In this document: in pieces, positions 53,902 to 63,132 of the stretch
Position numbering within the stretch: the first letter of the stretch is position 1
How the letters are laid out: every line of letters starts with the position of its first letter
Origin: Micavibrio sp. UBA7689
Lineage (GTDB): Bacteria; Pseudomonadota; Alphaproteobacteria; Micavibrionales; Micavibrionaceae
Assembly (NCBI GenBank): GCA_002482805.1
Contig: DLGR01000045.1
Coordinates: 206,385-270,384 of the forward strand
DNA length: 64,000 nucleotides
Reading direction: 5' to 3'
The notes under the pieces: model-generated
What the model saw: the letters and a program-made list of their open reading frames with translations, nothing else
Database searches by the model: none
Told to the model about the DNA's origin: nothing
Made by a program: the position numbers and the translations under genes

Positions 53902-54084
53902 TTATTCGTTGTTTTGAAGTTTCTTGGCTTCACCTTGAACGGCTTCACCGACATCTTCCATGGCTTCGCCAATGGAATCCGCCATTTTTTCTGCAGGCGT
54001 TTTCTTGGTGTTCTCGTAAATCAGAAGGCCGAGAATACCGATAAGGGCGATGGCGATAACAGCCAGAATTGCTTTTTGCGACAT
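53902..54084 (-). CDS. Small single-pass membrane protein, 60 aa
   Basis: The product has one N-terminal membrane segment (ILAVIAIALIGILGLLIYEN) and an acidic amphipathic tail (KMADSIGEAMEDVGEAVQGE). AAGGAATTCC precedes the ATG. It is similar in style to small envelope stress proteins, but the family is not recognised. It converges with guaB. Confidence 0.75.
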   Translation of the reverse strand: MSQKAILAVIAIALIGILGLLIYENTKKTPAEKMADSIGEAMEDVGEAVQGEAKKLQNNE

Positions 54085-54136
54085 GATGGAATTCCTTCTT
54101 TAAAAAACCGATCATACGGCTTTTCGTGCGGATTGG

Positions 54137-54988
54137 CTATGGCTGCTGTTCGGTAAAATTAAGGGCCTGAATAAAATAGCCTTTGGTGATATCGAGTATT
54201 TTTAAAACATCTTCGTTCGCCGATTTGTATTCACGTTGCAATTCCACTCTTTTTTGCAAAGCTTCGTCTTCAGGGATCAGCTGCAAAGCAATGAAACCCA
54301 TTCTGTTAAGATCCAAAAGATCCAAAAGGGCGTCCATGCGGCGGCTGGTATGTTCTACGGCTTTGGTAAAAAGTTTACCCAGTTCAAGGCAGCCATCAAC
54401 ATAAGCTTCGCGCGGATTTTGGGGCAATTCGCGTGCGTAATCGAAATATTCCGCTTCTTGCACGGTGTCACGCGTAGTTCCCGTTTGTGCGGAACTGGCT
54501 ATATAATCGGTCACCATTTCAAAATCATAGCGTGCGGCCGCGGCGCGTTGTTGTACGAGCGGAAGGCGGATAGCGCCATCCGGCTCCGCTTCGTTCAAAC
54601 GACCCAAATCTTCTTCCGAAAGATTACCGATCTGCGTTAAAAAACTCTGCGCGATATTTTGATGCGCAATGATATCTGCAACCGCAATGTCGGCCTCGGC
54701 ATCCGTGTAAATATCGGGACGGGCGCGCAGAATAAGTCTTGCGCGGTCGAGCGCTTTTTCCACGATCTCGATGCCGTTTTCAATTTCACGCATCAGATGG
54801 TTGGTGTGGTTTTGTAAAGAGCCGCGCTGCATATTCTGCGTAATCTCTTTGGTAAGTTTCATGGTGCCGATATTCGGATAGGGCTGTTCTTGTACGACTT
54901 CCGCCCCGCGGCGCAGGAGATCGCCTAGAAAGAACTGTTGTTGCGTCAGTTCCGGTATGGCCGCTTCTATATCATCTGTGGTAATCAT
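54137..54988 (-). CDS. Helical protein of unknown function
   Basis: The 283-residue product is soluble, helical and rich in Gln, Glu and Leu, with likely coiled coils (HLMREIENGIEIVEKALDRA; LLDLLDLNRMGFIALQLIPE; LQKRVELQREYKSANEDVLK). There is no signal peptide, motif or family that I recognise. It lies 52 bases before the 60-residue membrane protein on the same strand, so they may be co-transcribed. Confidence 0.7.
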   Translation of the reverse strand: MITTDDIEAAIPELTQQQFFLGDLLRRGAEVVQEQPYPNIGTMKLTKEITQNMQRGSLQNHTNHLMREIENGIEIVEKALDRARLILRARPDIYTDAEADIAVADIIAHQNIAQSFLTQIGNLSEEDLGRLNEAEPDGAIRLPLVQQRAAAARYDFEMVTDYIASSAQTGTTRDTVQEAEYFDYARELPQNPREAYVDGCLELGKLFTKAVEHTSRRMDALLDLLDLNRMGFIALQLIPEDEALQKRVELQREYKSANEDVLKILDITKGYFIQALNFTEQQP

Positions 54989-55048
54989 GCGTGGTTATGT
55001 ATAATAAAAGCCGCACAAAAGCAAGGATTTAAGTGTTACAAAGGGGGC

Positions 55049-55585
55049 ATGAACATTCGCAAAGCCATTCATTCCGATATTCCCTCTATAGCAGCCCTCC
55101 ATATCGAGGGCTGGAAGGGCGCCTATGGCGGTATTGTGGATCAATCCTATCTGGACACCCTCAACCTCGATATGCGGATCAAAAGCTGGACCGAATGGAT
55201 GGCCTCTGGCGAAAGCGAGGTTTTCATCGGAGAAAAAGACGGCCGGATGGTAGGATTTGTCACGATCGGCCGCACCAAGACCGCGCCGCCCGGATCATCC
55301 CCCATACGCCCGTCCCATTCAGGCGAAATTTACGCCCTTTACCTGCACCCCGATGTTTGGAGGCAGGGCATAGGCACGGCGTTGCTAAAACACGGCATGC
55401 GCGAGCTGAAGGCCAGAAAACATTCCACAGTGTGTCTATGGGTGTTGGATGCCAATGTCCGCGGCAAGGCGTTTTACGAAAAAATGGGCGGCCAGAAGCT
55501 GGGCGGAAAGATGATTGAAATCGGGCCATCCAATTTGAAGGAAATCTGTTACGGCTGGCGCGATACATCTGCCCTATGCGGGTAG
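55049..55585 (+). CDS. GNAT-family acetyltransferase
   Basis: The ATG at 55049 has AAGGGGG close before it and gives 178 residues (NIRKAIHSDIPSIAALHIEG). The acetyl-CoA loop is HPDVWRQGIGTALLKHGMRE. The end NLKEICYGWRD is typical of RimI-like and antibiotic-type GNATs. The substrate is unknown. It is divergent from the helical unknown gene. Confidence 0.9.
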   Translation: MNIRKAIHSDIPSIAALHIEGWKGAYGGIVDQSYLDTLNLDMRIKSWTEWMASGESEVFIGEKDGRMVGFVTIGRTKTAPPGSSPIRPSHSGEIYALYLHPDVWRQGIGTALLKHGMRELKARKHSTVCLWVLDANVRGKAFYEKMGGQKLGGKMIEIGPSNLKEICYGWRDTSALCG

Positions 55586-55787
55586 GATATGTAAAAATTT
55601 TGCCGCATTTACTTGGTTTTGGACACATTTCCGCCACGATTGAAACACCTGCAAAAGAATCTTGCGCATATTTATGTTTTCGGGGCCAAAACGCCCTAAA
55701 TCCCTCTTGATCCCGCTGTGCTTTTGCACATAGTAGGGATCGCCGAAAGCAATTGTGCAAAGGCTATTAATTCTGAGGACCTAGACT

Positions 55788-56081
55788 ATGAACAAATACA
55801 TGATGATGCTGGTAGCTGCCGGCCTGATGGTAGCCCCTGTAATGGCAAAAGCTGAAGACCATGCTGCTGACCACGCTGCTCCTGCAGCCGAAGCCGCTGC
55901 TGAAGCTCCTGCTACGGCCGCTGTTGAAAAAGAACTCGCTGACGGTACGAAAGTTTCCGTTGAAGGCGATGCAGTTTCCATTGTTGCCGCTGACGGCACG
56001 AAAACGGCCGCTCCGGATGGCGAACACGCCCTTAAAGACGGTACGACGATCACCGTAAAAGACGGCAAAATCGTCAAGTAA
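55788..56081 (+). CDS. Small secreted Ala-rich protein with DGT repeats
   Basis: The 97-residue product has a signal peptide ending at residue 20-22 (VMAKA), an Ala/Glu/His-rich segment (EDHAADHAAPAAEAAAEAPA) and a short beta-repeat region with LADGTKVSVEGDAVSIVAAD and KDGTTITVKDGKIV. GAGGA is nine bases before the ATG. It has its own terminator. The family is not recognised; the repeats suggest a compact periplasmic domain. Confidence 0.78.
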   Translation: MNKYMMMLVAAGLMVAPVMAKAEDHAADHAAPAAEAAAEAPATAAVEKELADGTKVSVEGDAVSIVAADGTKTAAPDGEHALKDGTTITVKDGKIVK

Positions 56082-56110
56082 TTGACCTTCCGATTTTTCG
56101 GAATCAGACA

Positions 56111-56143
56111 AAAAGCCTGTCGCATTGCGGCAGGCTTTTTTAC
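56111..56143 (+). terminator. Intrinsic terminator
   Basis: AAAAGCCTGTCGC pairs with GCGGCAGGCTTTT, followed by a T-run. Confidence 0.88.
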
Positions 56144-56265
56144 ATCGCGTAACCAAAAATAATTGCCGAGCACCCTCTTGCATCTGGGCAAAACGATGGC
56201 ATGATGCCTCTCAGATTTTTTAGAAATAATTCTAAAATTCAACTTTCTTTTGTGGAGATTACCCG

Positions 56266-56508
56266 ATGAAAAAATACGCCCTGATGATGGCATCTGCCGC
56301 CCTGATCGCTTCCGCGCCTGCTTACTACGCTTTCCAAGCACAAGCTGAAGAAGCCGCTCCTGCCGCTGAAGCTGTTGCTCCTGTTTCCGAAGAAGCAAAA
56401 GCCGCTGATGCTGCCGCTACGCCGGCTGAAGGCACGCCTGCTGAAGCAGCTGCCGCTGAAACACCTGCTTCCGGCGAAGTTCCTGCTGAAGAAAAAGCAG
56501 CCGAGTAA
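56266..56508 (+). CDS. Small secreted Ala/Glu/Pro-rich protein, 80 aa
   Basis: The product has a signal peptide (MKKYALMMASAALIASAPAY) and a disordered mature tail of Ala, Glu and Pro (AEEAAPAAEAVAPVSEEAKA; GTPAEAAAAETPASGE). It has no fold-like region. TGGAGAT lies before the ATG. It resembles the previous small secreted gene in its signal and Ala-rich start, so they may be distant relatives, and each has its own terminator. Function is unknown. Confidence 0.72.
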   Translation: MKKYALMMASAALIASAPAYYAFQAQAEEAAPAAEAVAPVSEEAKAADAAATPAEGTPAEAAAAETPASGEVPAEEKAAE

Positions 56509-56527
56509 TTTCGGTTCGCACCTAATT

Positions 56528-56557
56528 AAAAGCCCGCCAAACCGGCGGGCTTTTTCT
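56528..56557. terminator. Bidirectional intrinsic terminator
   Basis: AAAAGCCCGCC pairs with GGCGGGCTTTTT, shared by the small secreted gene and the ene-reductase gene. Confidence 0.87.
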
Positions 56558-56570
56558 TGTCTGAAATTTC

Positions 56571-57659
56571 TTACGCAGCTTTGTCCATATACGGATAGTC
56601 GGTGTAGCCTTCCGCACCACCGCCGTAGAATGTTGCGGGGTTGGGCGCGTTGAGCGGCGCCCCTATTTTTAAACGCGTGACCAGATCGGGGTTGGCGATA
56701 AACGGAACGCCGAACGCGACCGCTTCGGCAAGTCCTTCATCCACCGCTTGATTGCCATGACCGGAATCATAACCGCCATTGACGGTGATATTGCCCTGAT
56801 AGGCTTTGGCGATTTGCGGCGTCACATAAGGCTCGCCTGCAAAAGCTTTGCCCGAATCCGGATACGGCTCCATGATGTGCAGATAGGCCAGATTAAACGG
56901 GGTCAATGCGCGCGCATATTCGGTGAAAGTTTTGACGGGATCGGAATCATGCGTGCCGCCATTGGGGTTCGTCGGTGAAATGCGGATGCCGGTTTTATCC
57001 GCGCCTACCGCTTTTACAACCGCATCGACAACCTGCAAAGGGAATCGCAGACGGTTTTCGATAGAGCCTCCATATTCGTCGGTGCGCTGGTTCGCGCCGT
57101 CACGCACGAATTGATCGAGCAGGTATCCATTCGCGCCATGAATTTCCACCCCGTCGAATCCTGCACGTATGGAACGCTTCGCCGCCGAGACGTAGTCATC
57201 GATAATTCCCGGAAATTCCGAAACCTCGAGAGAGCGCGGCACAGTATATTCTTTTTTCCCCGATGCATCGCGGGTAAAACCTTCGGGCTTTAACGCGGAG
57301 GGTGCAACCGTGGCTTCGCCGTTCTGGAACACGGGGTGGGAAAGGCGGCCCATATGCCAGAGCTGCAGTACGATTTTCCCGCCACGCTTGTGCACGGCAT
57401 CGGTGACGCGTTTCCAGCCCGCTTCCATTTCATCGGTGTAAATGCCGGGTGCTCCCGCCCAGCCATATCCTTGTGCTGAGATCGCGGTGGCTTCGGTAAT
57501 GATCAGCCCCGCATCCGCGCGTTGGGCGTAATATTCGACCATCAGATCGTTGGGAATGCGGCTATCACCCGCGCGGCCACGCGTAAGCGGCGCCATGATG
57601 ATGCGGTTATTCAAGGAAAGCCCGCCCAATTGGACGGGATCGAACAAGGTTTTGGTCAT
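56571..57659 (-). CDS. Old yellow enzyme-family alkene reductase (NemA-like)
   Basis: The 362-residue FMN barrel has RIIMAPLTRGRA, LQLWHMGRLSHP and the active-site segment EIHGANGYLLDQFVRDGANQ, with His and Asn at the substrate site. It reduces activated C=C bonds of enals, nitro compounds or nitrate esters with NADPH. The physiological substrate is unknown. It is monocistronic and divergent from the RsmB-family gene. Confidence 0.95.
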   Translation of the reverse strand: MTKTLFDPVQLGGLSLNNRIIMAPLTRGRAGDSRIPNDLMVEYYAQRADAGLIITEATAISAQGYGWAGAPGIYTDEMEAGWKRVTDAVHKRGGKIVLQLWHMGRLSHPVFQNGEATVAPSALKPEGFTRDASGKKEYTVPRSLEVSEFPGIIDDYVSAAKRSIRAGFDGVEIHGANGYLLDQFVRDGANQRTDEYGGSIENRLRFPLQVVDAVVKAVGADKTGIRISPTNPNGGTHDSDPVKTFTEYARALTPFNLAYLHIMEPYPDSGKAFAGEPYVTPQIAKAYQGNITVNGGYDSGHGNQAVDEGLAEAVAFGVPFIANPDLVTRLKIGAPLNAPNPATFYGGGAEGYTDYPYMDKAA

Positions 57660-57775
57660 TTTCTGCCCCTCTGTGGTATTTCTATCAGTGACAATGTATT
57701 GCGCCGCAAAAAATTCAAGCCAAAAATCCCAAAAAGTTTTCCTTTGGGCCGTAAAACAGGCTAAAGCTTCGCCCC

Positions 57776-59074
57776 ATGAGACCAGCAGCCCGTATCCAGA
57801 GTGCCATAGACCTCCTAGCCCGCATTAACGGGGGCCGTATTCCCATGGACAACACCATCCGTGACTTTATGGCGGCCAGACGTTTTATCGGCTCCAAGGA
57901 CCGTACAGCGATTGTAGAGCGCGTCTATCGCGTCATGCGCTCCCACGCGCGACTGGGATGGTGGATGGAGCAGGGGGAAATGCAAGATACATCCCGTGCA
58001 CGCGTGCTCGCCGATTTGATGTTCACGGAAACCCCGACCGAAACAGACCTCGAAACCATATTCATCGGTGGCAAACACGACCCCGATCCTCTGGATGAAA
58101 AAGAATTGGCATTCGCGGAATTTCTGCACGGTAAAGAATTAAACGATCCTGCTCAACCCGCGCACATTCGTGCCGAATGCCCAGAATGGGCGCGCGAAAA
58201 GCTGGAAACGCTTTTTCGTGGTGAATTCGAAGACCACATGAAGGCGATGATCGATCCCGCGCCTTTGGATCTTCGCGTCAACACGGTAAAAGGCAATATT
58301 GACGAAGCGCTGGAATCTTTAAAGAACGATGGCGTGCGCGTGAAGAAAACGCCGTATTCGCCCATTGCGCTTCGCGCGGAAGGCAAACCTTTTATGAGTG
58401 ATACGAAGGCTTTCAAAAAAGGTCTTGTTGAAATTCAGGATGAAGGATCGCAATTGATCGGCCTTGTCAGTGGTGCCAAGCCCGGCATGCGCGTGCTCGA
58501 TTTCTGCGCAGGCGGGGGCGGGAAAACGTTGGTGTTGGCTGCCATGATGAACAACAAAGGCAACATTGTTGCCATGGACAATGATTCCCGCCGCCTTGAA
58601 AAAGGCCGTCCACGTTACAAAAAGGCCGGCGTGCACAATGTGGAATTAAGATCGCTGGCTGAAGAACAAAACCGCAAATGGCTCCGCCGTCAAAAAGGTA
58701 CGATGGATGTGGTTCTGGTCGATGCGCCGTGTTCTTCGAGTGGTACGTGGCGCCGCAATCCCGATCTGCGCTGGCTTCATTACGGGCCGTCTTTGGATGA
58801 AATCAAACAGATGCAATCGGACATTCTGGACAAGGTGGCCGACAAGGTAAAAACCGGTGGGCGGTTGGTCTATGCAACCTGTTCGCTCTTCCCCGAAGAA
58901 AACGAAGAACAGGTGGAAGCGTTCTTGACGCGCCACCCAAGCTATAAATTGCTCGAAGTCTCTGAACTCACGTCCGAAAACCCGCTTCCCTCAACAGGGC
59001 CTTATTTGCGCCTGTTCCCGAAAGATCACGCCACGGACGGGTTCTTCGCTGCCGTCCTTGAAAAAACATCCTAA
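57776..59074 (+). CDS. RsmB/NOP-family RNA methyltransferase
   Basis: The 432-residue product has an N-terminal NusB-like helical part and a methyltransferase domain: DFCAGGGGKTLVLAA, LVDAPCSSSGTWRRNPDLRW and the catalytic Cys in YATCSLFPEENE. It methylates C5 of a cytosine in rRNA or tRNA; whether it is the true RsmB (C967) or a relative cannot be told. No ribosome-binding site is obvious at ATG 57776. Confidence 0.92.
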   Translation: MRPAARIQSAIDLLARINGGRIPMDNTIRDFMAARRFIGSKDRTAIVERVYRVMRSHARLGWWMEQGEMQDTSRARVLADLMFTETPTETDLETIFIGGKHDPDPLDEKELAFAEFLHGKELNDPAQPAHIRAECPEWAREKLETLFRGEFEDHMKAMIDPAPLDLRVNTVKGNIDEALESLKNDGVRVKKTPYSPIALRAEGKPFMSDTKAFKKGLVEIQDEGSQLIGLVSGAKPGMRVLDFCAGGGGKTLVLAAMMNNKGNIVAMDNDSRRLEKGRPRYKKAGVHNVELRSLAEEQNRKWLRRQKGTMDVVLVDAPCSSSGTWRRNPDLRWLHYGPSLDEIKQMQSDILDKVADKVKTGGRLVYATCSLFPEENEEQVEAFLTRHPSYKLLEVSELTSENPLPSTGPYLRLFPKDHATDGFFAAVLEKTS

Positions 59075-59083
59075 AATCATTTC

Positions 59084-59113
59084 TTGACAAAGTTGCTTGT
59101 TGCCATCTATCAC
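59084..59113 (+). promoter_or_regulatory. Sigma-70-like promoter for the pentapeptide gene
   Basis: TTGACA (59084-59089), an 18-base spacer and TATCAC (59108-59113). The start of transcription would be about 30 bases before ATG 59151. Confidence 0.45.
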
Positions 59114-59150
59114 CATAATAGTTGGTAACAAACATCTATGTGGGGTAGTA

Positions 59151-59822
59151 ATGATTATCAAATCCTTATCGGGTCATATTCTTTATCAATCAACACTCAA
59201 AACCATGCGTCTGGCGCTGGAAGAATGCGCGGAAAGAGGCATAGATTTAGAGGGCGCGGATTTACGGCGTATGAAGCTTTCCTCCTGTAATCTCGATGGA
59301 ATAAAGGCGCAAGGGGCGTCTTTCTGGGGTTCCGATCTGGAAGGAACGGATCTGGGTGTAGCCGATCTGTACAACGCAGATTTCCGCTACACAAACCTTA
59401 AAGACGTTTGCATGGCGCAAAGCGATTTGCGCGGGTGCGACATGCGTGGGGCATATTTTTCACGCACGATTATCGAGGGTGCCAATCTTGAAAATATTCA
59501 AGTCTCTTGTCCCAGCTTCTGGGATTGTGATTTATCGGGCGCGACAGGTTTGACAGGTGCCGTGTTATATCATCTGGGGGAAACCCCCGTTCCGCTCGCC
59601 GAAATTCCCTTGATCGTGCGTGGGCTTGAAAAAACACTTGTTTTTGAAGGCCCGTATTGTTTTTGGGGCAACATGCTTTATCGCGGCGGGGATATGCCAC
59701 CCGCACTGGAGCGCTCTTTGTACACATTAAAAAGCAAGATTGATAAAATCCTGAAGAGTACTCATTCGCGCTCTGCGAATCCCCCTATCCCTAAGATAGT
59801 CGGCGGCAGTAACGAAAATTAA
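59151..59822 (+). CDS. Pentapeptide-repeat protein
   Basis: The ATG at 59151 gives 223 residues. From about residue 30 to 125 it has tandem A(D/N)LXX repeats (GADLRRMKLSSCNLDGIKAQ, GTDLGVADLYNADFRYTNLK, SDLRGCDMRGAYF), which make a right-handed quadrilateral beta-helix. The C-terminal part is globular and unrecognised. Some such proteins bind DNA gyrase, but the function here is unknown. It opens a small accessory block of four plus-strand genes ending in a MarR-like regulator. Confidence 0.87.
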   Translation: MIIKSLSGHILYQSTLKTMRLALEECAERGIDLEGADLRRMKLSSCNLDGIKAQGASFWGSDLEGTDLGVADLYNADFRYTNLKDVCMAQSDLRGCDMRGAYFSRTIIEGANLENIQVSCPSFWDCDLSGATGLTGAVLYHLGETPVPLAEIPLIVRGLEKTLVFEGPYCFWGNMLYRGGDMPPALERSLYTLKSKIDKILKSTHSRSANPPIPKIVGGSNEN

Positions 59823-59899
59823 CTTTTTGGAAAGAAGAAAGCCGTCATAAACAGCACCCATAAACCTATGGTTGTTTTTTTTAGAGAAGGAGTAAAATT

Positions 59900-60235
59900 A
59901 TGTTGATGTTACGCACGCCCAAGAAAAATATTTCCAAAAATATCGGCCCTTCATTTCAGCTTTACGATTTGTTGCAATTATCATGCAAAGAGCGGGAATG
60001 CCGCGCACAGTGTCTCTATGCCAAGCAAAAATGGAATGATTGGAAAAAATCTGCCCCGAAAATATCTTACCCGCACCTGAAATTTTATACGCATGTGGAA
60101 GGGGTTTTATTACGCCGTCATGCGCAGGATGCTGCAATGCTGTATCGTCTGGTGCGCAAAGATCGCATAGCGGCATTCCGCACATACGTCGAAAATTTAC
60201 CAATTAGATCAGGAATATGCAGAGGTGTCCGATGA
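59900..60235 (+). CDS. Small basic protein of unknown function, 111 aa
   Basis: The product is basic and Cys-containing (LSCKERECRAQCLYAKQKWN). AAGGAG lies eight bases before the ATG. No signal peptide or membrane segment. I do not recognise a family. Its stop overlaps the start of the next gene (ATGA), so the two are coupled. Confidence 0.65.
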   Translation: MLMLRTPKKNISKNIGPSFQLYDLLQLSCKERECRAQCLYAKQKWNDWKKSAPKISYPHLKFYTHVEGVLLRRHAQDAAMLYRLVRKDRIAAFRTYVENLPIRSGICRGVR

Positions 60236-60468
60236 TTATTTACGTCAGACTGGGCCGCGTTCGCGCCATCACTGTGGAATGTAACAAGGAATTCGGCGGA
60301 TTGCCGCTCTATAAAAGAAAAAGTTACCATTGCGAAACGATTGTGGATATGCCATATACTCAAATTATATTCACATCAGGAAAATGGACACCGACGAGAA
60401 GAGCGGCCAATGACAAACAAAAAACTGGTAAAATTACAATCGATCCTACAGGAACTGATCTCGATTGA
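60232..60468 (+). CDS. Small protein of unknown function, 78 aa
   Basis: The start ATG at 60232 overlaps the previous stop codon and has AGAGGTG before it. The product is basic (IIYVRLGRVRAITVECNKEF). Its last 59 bases overlap the start of the regulator gene, which is unusual, so the end of this frame may be spurious. I do not recognise a family. Confidence 0.45.
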   Translation: MIIYVRLGRVRAITVECNKEFGGLPLYKRKSYHCETIVDMPYTQIIFTSGKWTPTRRAANDKQKTGKITIDPTGTDLD

Positions 60469-60733
60469 TCCCGAATTTCCCATTCAATGGGTAACGGTGT
60501 TCGCGGAAATCGCAGGCGAAGAAGGTGTTTCCTTGAAAGATATTTCCGACCGTACGGGCATCTCAATGTCCGTGATGTCGCGCACCATCGGTGCATTGTC
60601 GAACGCCCGCCGTATGGGTAAACCATATGGTCTTGTCATGGTAAAACATGCACGCGACGACCGCCGTCGCAAGGAACTGTTCCTTTCGGCCAAAGGCAAG
60701 AAGCTGGTCGAAAAACTCGAAAAAGCTATCTAG
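60410..60733 (+). CDS. MarR-like winged-helix regulator, 107 aa
   Basis: The ATG at 60410 has a weak AGAG site and gives 107 residues, short for MarR. The winged helix is clear: VSLKDISDRTGISMSVMSRT as the helix-turn-helix, then VKHARDDRRRKELFLSAKGK as the wing and its start of the C-terminal helix. The first and last dimer helices are reduced. It may control the small block of genes before it. A strong terminator follows. Confidence 0.82.
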   Translation: MTNKKLVKLQSILQELISIDPEFPIQWVTVFAEIAGEEGVSLKDISDRTGISMSVMSRTIGALSNARRMGKPYGLVMVKHARDDRRRKELFLSAKGKKLVEKLEKAI

Positions 60734-60746
60734 TTTGAGCATGAAT

Positions 60747-60779
60747 TAAAAAGGGCCGGTTGAACCGGCCCTTTTTTTG
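60747..60779. terminator. Bidirectional intrinsic terminator
   Basis: AAAAAGGGCCGGTT pairs with AACCGGCCCTTTTTTT, between the MarR-like gene and metE. Confidence 0.93.
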
Positions 60780-63077
60780 TTATGCGGCGTTGCTCGCCTT
60801 GTGTTTGGATCGCATCTCTTTGGCGGCCTTGACCATGTTCTCGAGAGCCGCTTTCGTTTCCGGCCAGCCGCGGGTTTTCAAACCGCAATCGGGATTGACC
60901 CAGATTAGATCGGCGGGCAGAACCTTCGTGGCTTTTTCGAGCAGATTGACCATCTCTTCCACCGACGGCACACGCGGCGAGTGGATGTCGTAAACGCCGG
61001 GTCCGATTTCATTCGGATATTTATAGGTACCGAACGCGCCGAGTAGTTCCATTTGCGATCTGGATGTCTCGATGGAAATCACATCCGCATCCAAGGCGCC
61101 GATTGATTCGATGATGTCGTTGAAGTCGGCATAGCACATATGGGTGTGGATCTGCGTGGAGTCTTCTACGCCGCTGGCCGAGATACGAAACGCATCCACA
61201 GACCATTTTAGGTACGCATCACGGTCAGCATCGCGCAGTGGCAGGCCTTCACGCAGGGCGGGCTCATCTATCTGGATGACCTTGATACCGGCTTTTTCCA
61301 GATCAACCACCTCGTCACGGATGGCGAGCGCAATTTGCTTGGCGGTTTTCTCGCGCGGTTGGTCATCGCGTACGAAAGACCAGCACAGGATCGTGATCGG
61401 GCCTGTCAACATGCCTTTCATTGGGCGTTTTGTCAGGCTTTGTGCGTATTTGCTCCATTCCACCGTCATAGGGCGGGAACGGGAAATATCGCCGAAGATG
61501 ATCGGTGGCTTCACGTAGCGTGAGCCGTAAGATTGCACCCATCCATTAGACGAAAAGATGTAGCCGTTCAGTTGTTCGCCGAAATATTCCACCATGTCGT
61601 TGCGCTCGGGTTCGCCGTGGACGAGGACATCGAGATCGGCTTCTTCCTGATAACGCACGACATGTTCGATTTCCTTCTTCATGGCGGCGAGATAGGCCTT
61701 GTCGTCTATTTCGCCTTTTTTGAACGCGGACCGCGCATTGCGGATATCCGGCGTCTGCGGGAAGGAACCGATGGTCGTGGTCGGGAACGAAGGTAGTTTC
61801 AAATCTGCCTGCTGCACTTTGCGTCGCACGTTGAACGGGTTCTTGCGCTTCGACATGGCCGGTGTAATGGACGCCATGCGTCTTTGTACATCATCGTTGT
61901 GGATACGCTTGGACGTTTTGCGCGACGCGGCTGCTTTGTCGCTGGCCTGCAAAGCTTCCTTGATCGTCTCGCGTCCGTGCCAGGCACCTTGGGCGAGCGT
62001 GGCGATCTCGGTGAGTTTTTGTTTGGAATAGGCCATCCAGTTTTTGATTTCGGGATCGATTTTCGTTTCGACGTCGAGATCAATCGGCGTGTGCAGGAGT
62101 GAGCAACTGCCAGAAACACCGAATCCGTCGCCCAGAACCGCTTTGGCTTTTTCGAGTTTGGAAAGCGAGGCGGAAAGATCGTTTTTCCAGACATTGCGTC
62201 CGTCCACGATACCGAACACAGGGAAAATGCCCGTTTCTTTGGCTTTCTTGATGCATGCATCCAGTTGATCGGGTGCTCGGACAATATCCACGCCGATGGC
62301 TTGCACGGGCAGCGAGAAGGCGAGATCGAGATTGTCGCGCAATCCTTCAAAATAAGTCGGGACGAAAATATTGATTTTCGGCACGGCGTCTTTCAATTGC
62401 TTGTAGGCATCTTTGTAAGCCTGCACATATTCGGGTTCAAGATCGAGCGCGAGGCACGGTTCGTCCAACTGGATCCAGTCAATGCCCATGGCCAGCAACT
62501 TGTTGCAGATTTCGGCATAAACCGTAACGAGGTTCGGGATCAGCGTGCAACGGCAGGCGCCAAAATCATCGGCTTTCTTAGCGAGCATCAGGAACGATAC
62601 AGGACCGATCAAAACAGGGCAGGGTTTGAAACCTGCATCCATAGCTTCTTTCGTTTCGGTAAAAATTTTGTCGGTCGAAAGTTTGAATGTCTGGCCCTTT
62701 TTGAGTTCAGGTACGATGTAGTGATAATTCGTGTCGAACCATTTGGTCATTTCCATCGCGATCACGTCGCGGCCATTCTTTTGGTTGCCGCGCGCCATGG
62801 AGAAATAAAGATCGGGATCGTTCAGATCGTAGCGCTCGGGAATGCAGCCGAACAGGCAGGCCGCATCAAGGATATGATCGTAAAAGGAAAAATCATTGGT
62901 GGGAACAAAGCTTATACCCGCTTCCGTTTGCATCTTCCAGTGGCGAAGGCGCAGTTCTTTTCCTGCGGCTATCAGGGCTTCGTGCGGCATTTCACCTTTC
63001 CAATAGCTCTCGAGCGCCTTTTTCAATTCGCGTTTTAGGCCGATGCGGGGAAAGCCCAGATTGAGTGCGAGAACCAT
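60780..63077 (-). CDS. metE: Cobalamin-independent methionine synthase
   Basis: The ATG at 63077 has AAAGGAA five bases before it and gives 765 residues. It has the duplicated barrel of MetE, with FPTTTIGSFPQTPDIR at the start of the catalytic half, zinc ligands His and Cys in IHTHMCYADF, Glu in SIETSRSQ and Cys in VNPDCGLKTR. It methylates homocysteine from methyltetrahydrofolate without B12. It is 55 bases after the gamma-synthase-family gene, so both are likely one methionine operon. Confidence 0.97.
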   Translation of the reverse strand: MVLALNLGFPRIGLKRELKKALESYWKGEMPHEALIAAGKELRLRHWKMQTEAGISFVPTNDFSFYDHILDAACLFGCIPERYDLNDPDLYFSMARGNQKNGRDVIAMEMTKWFDTNYHYIVPELKKGQTFKLSTDKIFTETKEAMDAGFKPCPVLIGPVSFLMLAKKADDFGACRCTLIPNLVTVYAEICNKLLAMGIDWIQLDEPCLALDLEPEYVQAYKDAYKQLKDAVPKINIFVPTYFEGLRDNLDLAFSLPVQAIGVDIVRAPDQLDACIKKAKETGIFPVFGIVDGRNVWKNDLSASLSKLEKAKAVLGDGFGVSGSCSLLHTPIDLDVETKIDPEIKNWMAYSKQKLTEIATLAQGAWHGRETIKEALQASDKAAASRKTSKRIHNDDVQRRMASITPAMSKRKNPFNVRRKVQQADLKLPSFPTTTIGSFPQTPDIRNARSAFKKGEIDDKAYLAAMKKEIEHVVRYQEEADLDVLVHGEPERNDMVEYFGEQLNGYIFSSNGWVQSYGSRYVKPPIIFGDISRSRPMTVEWSKYAQSLTKRPMKGMLTGPITILCWSFVRDDQPREKTAKQIALAIRDEVVDLEKAGIKVIQIDEPALREGLPLRDADRDAYLKWSVDAFRISASGVEDSTQIHTHMCYADFNDIIESIGALDADVISIETSRSQMELLGAFGTYKYPNEIGPGVYDIHSPRVPSVEEMVNLLEKATKVLPADLIWVNPDCGLKTRGWPETKAALENMVKAAKEMRSKHKASNAA

Positions 63078-63132
63078 AATTTTTCCTTTCAAATATAAAG
63101 TGACATCAGAATGCGGCGCGGGGCTTGGCCTG

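Noticed and set aside
63078..63132. SAM riboswitch between the gamma-synthase-family gene and metE
   Set aside because: The gap is only 55 bases, too short for a SAM riboswitch; no such fold seen.
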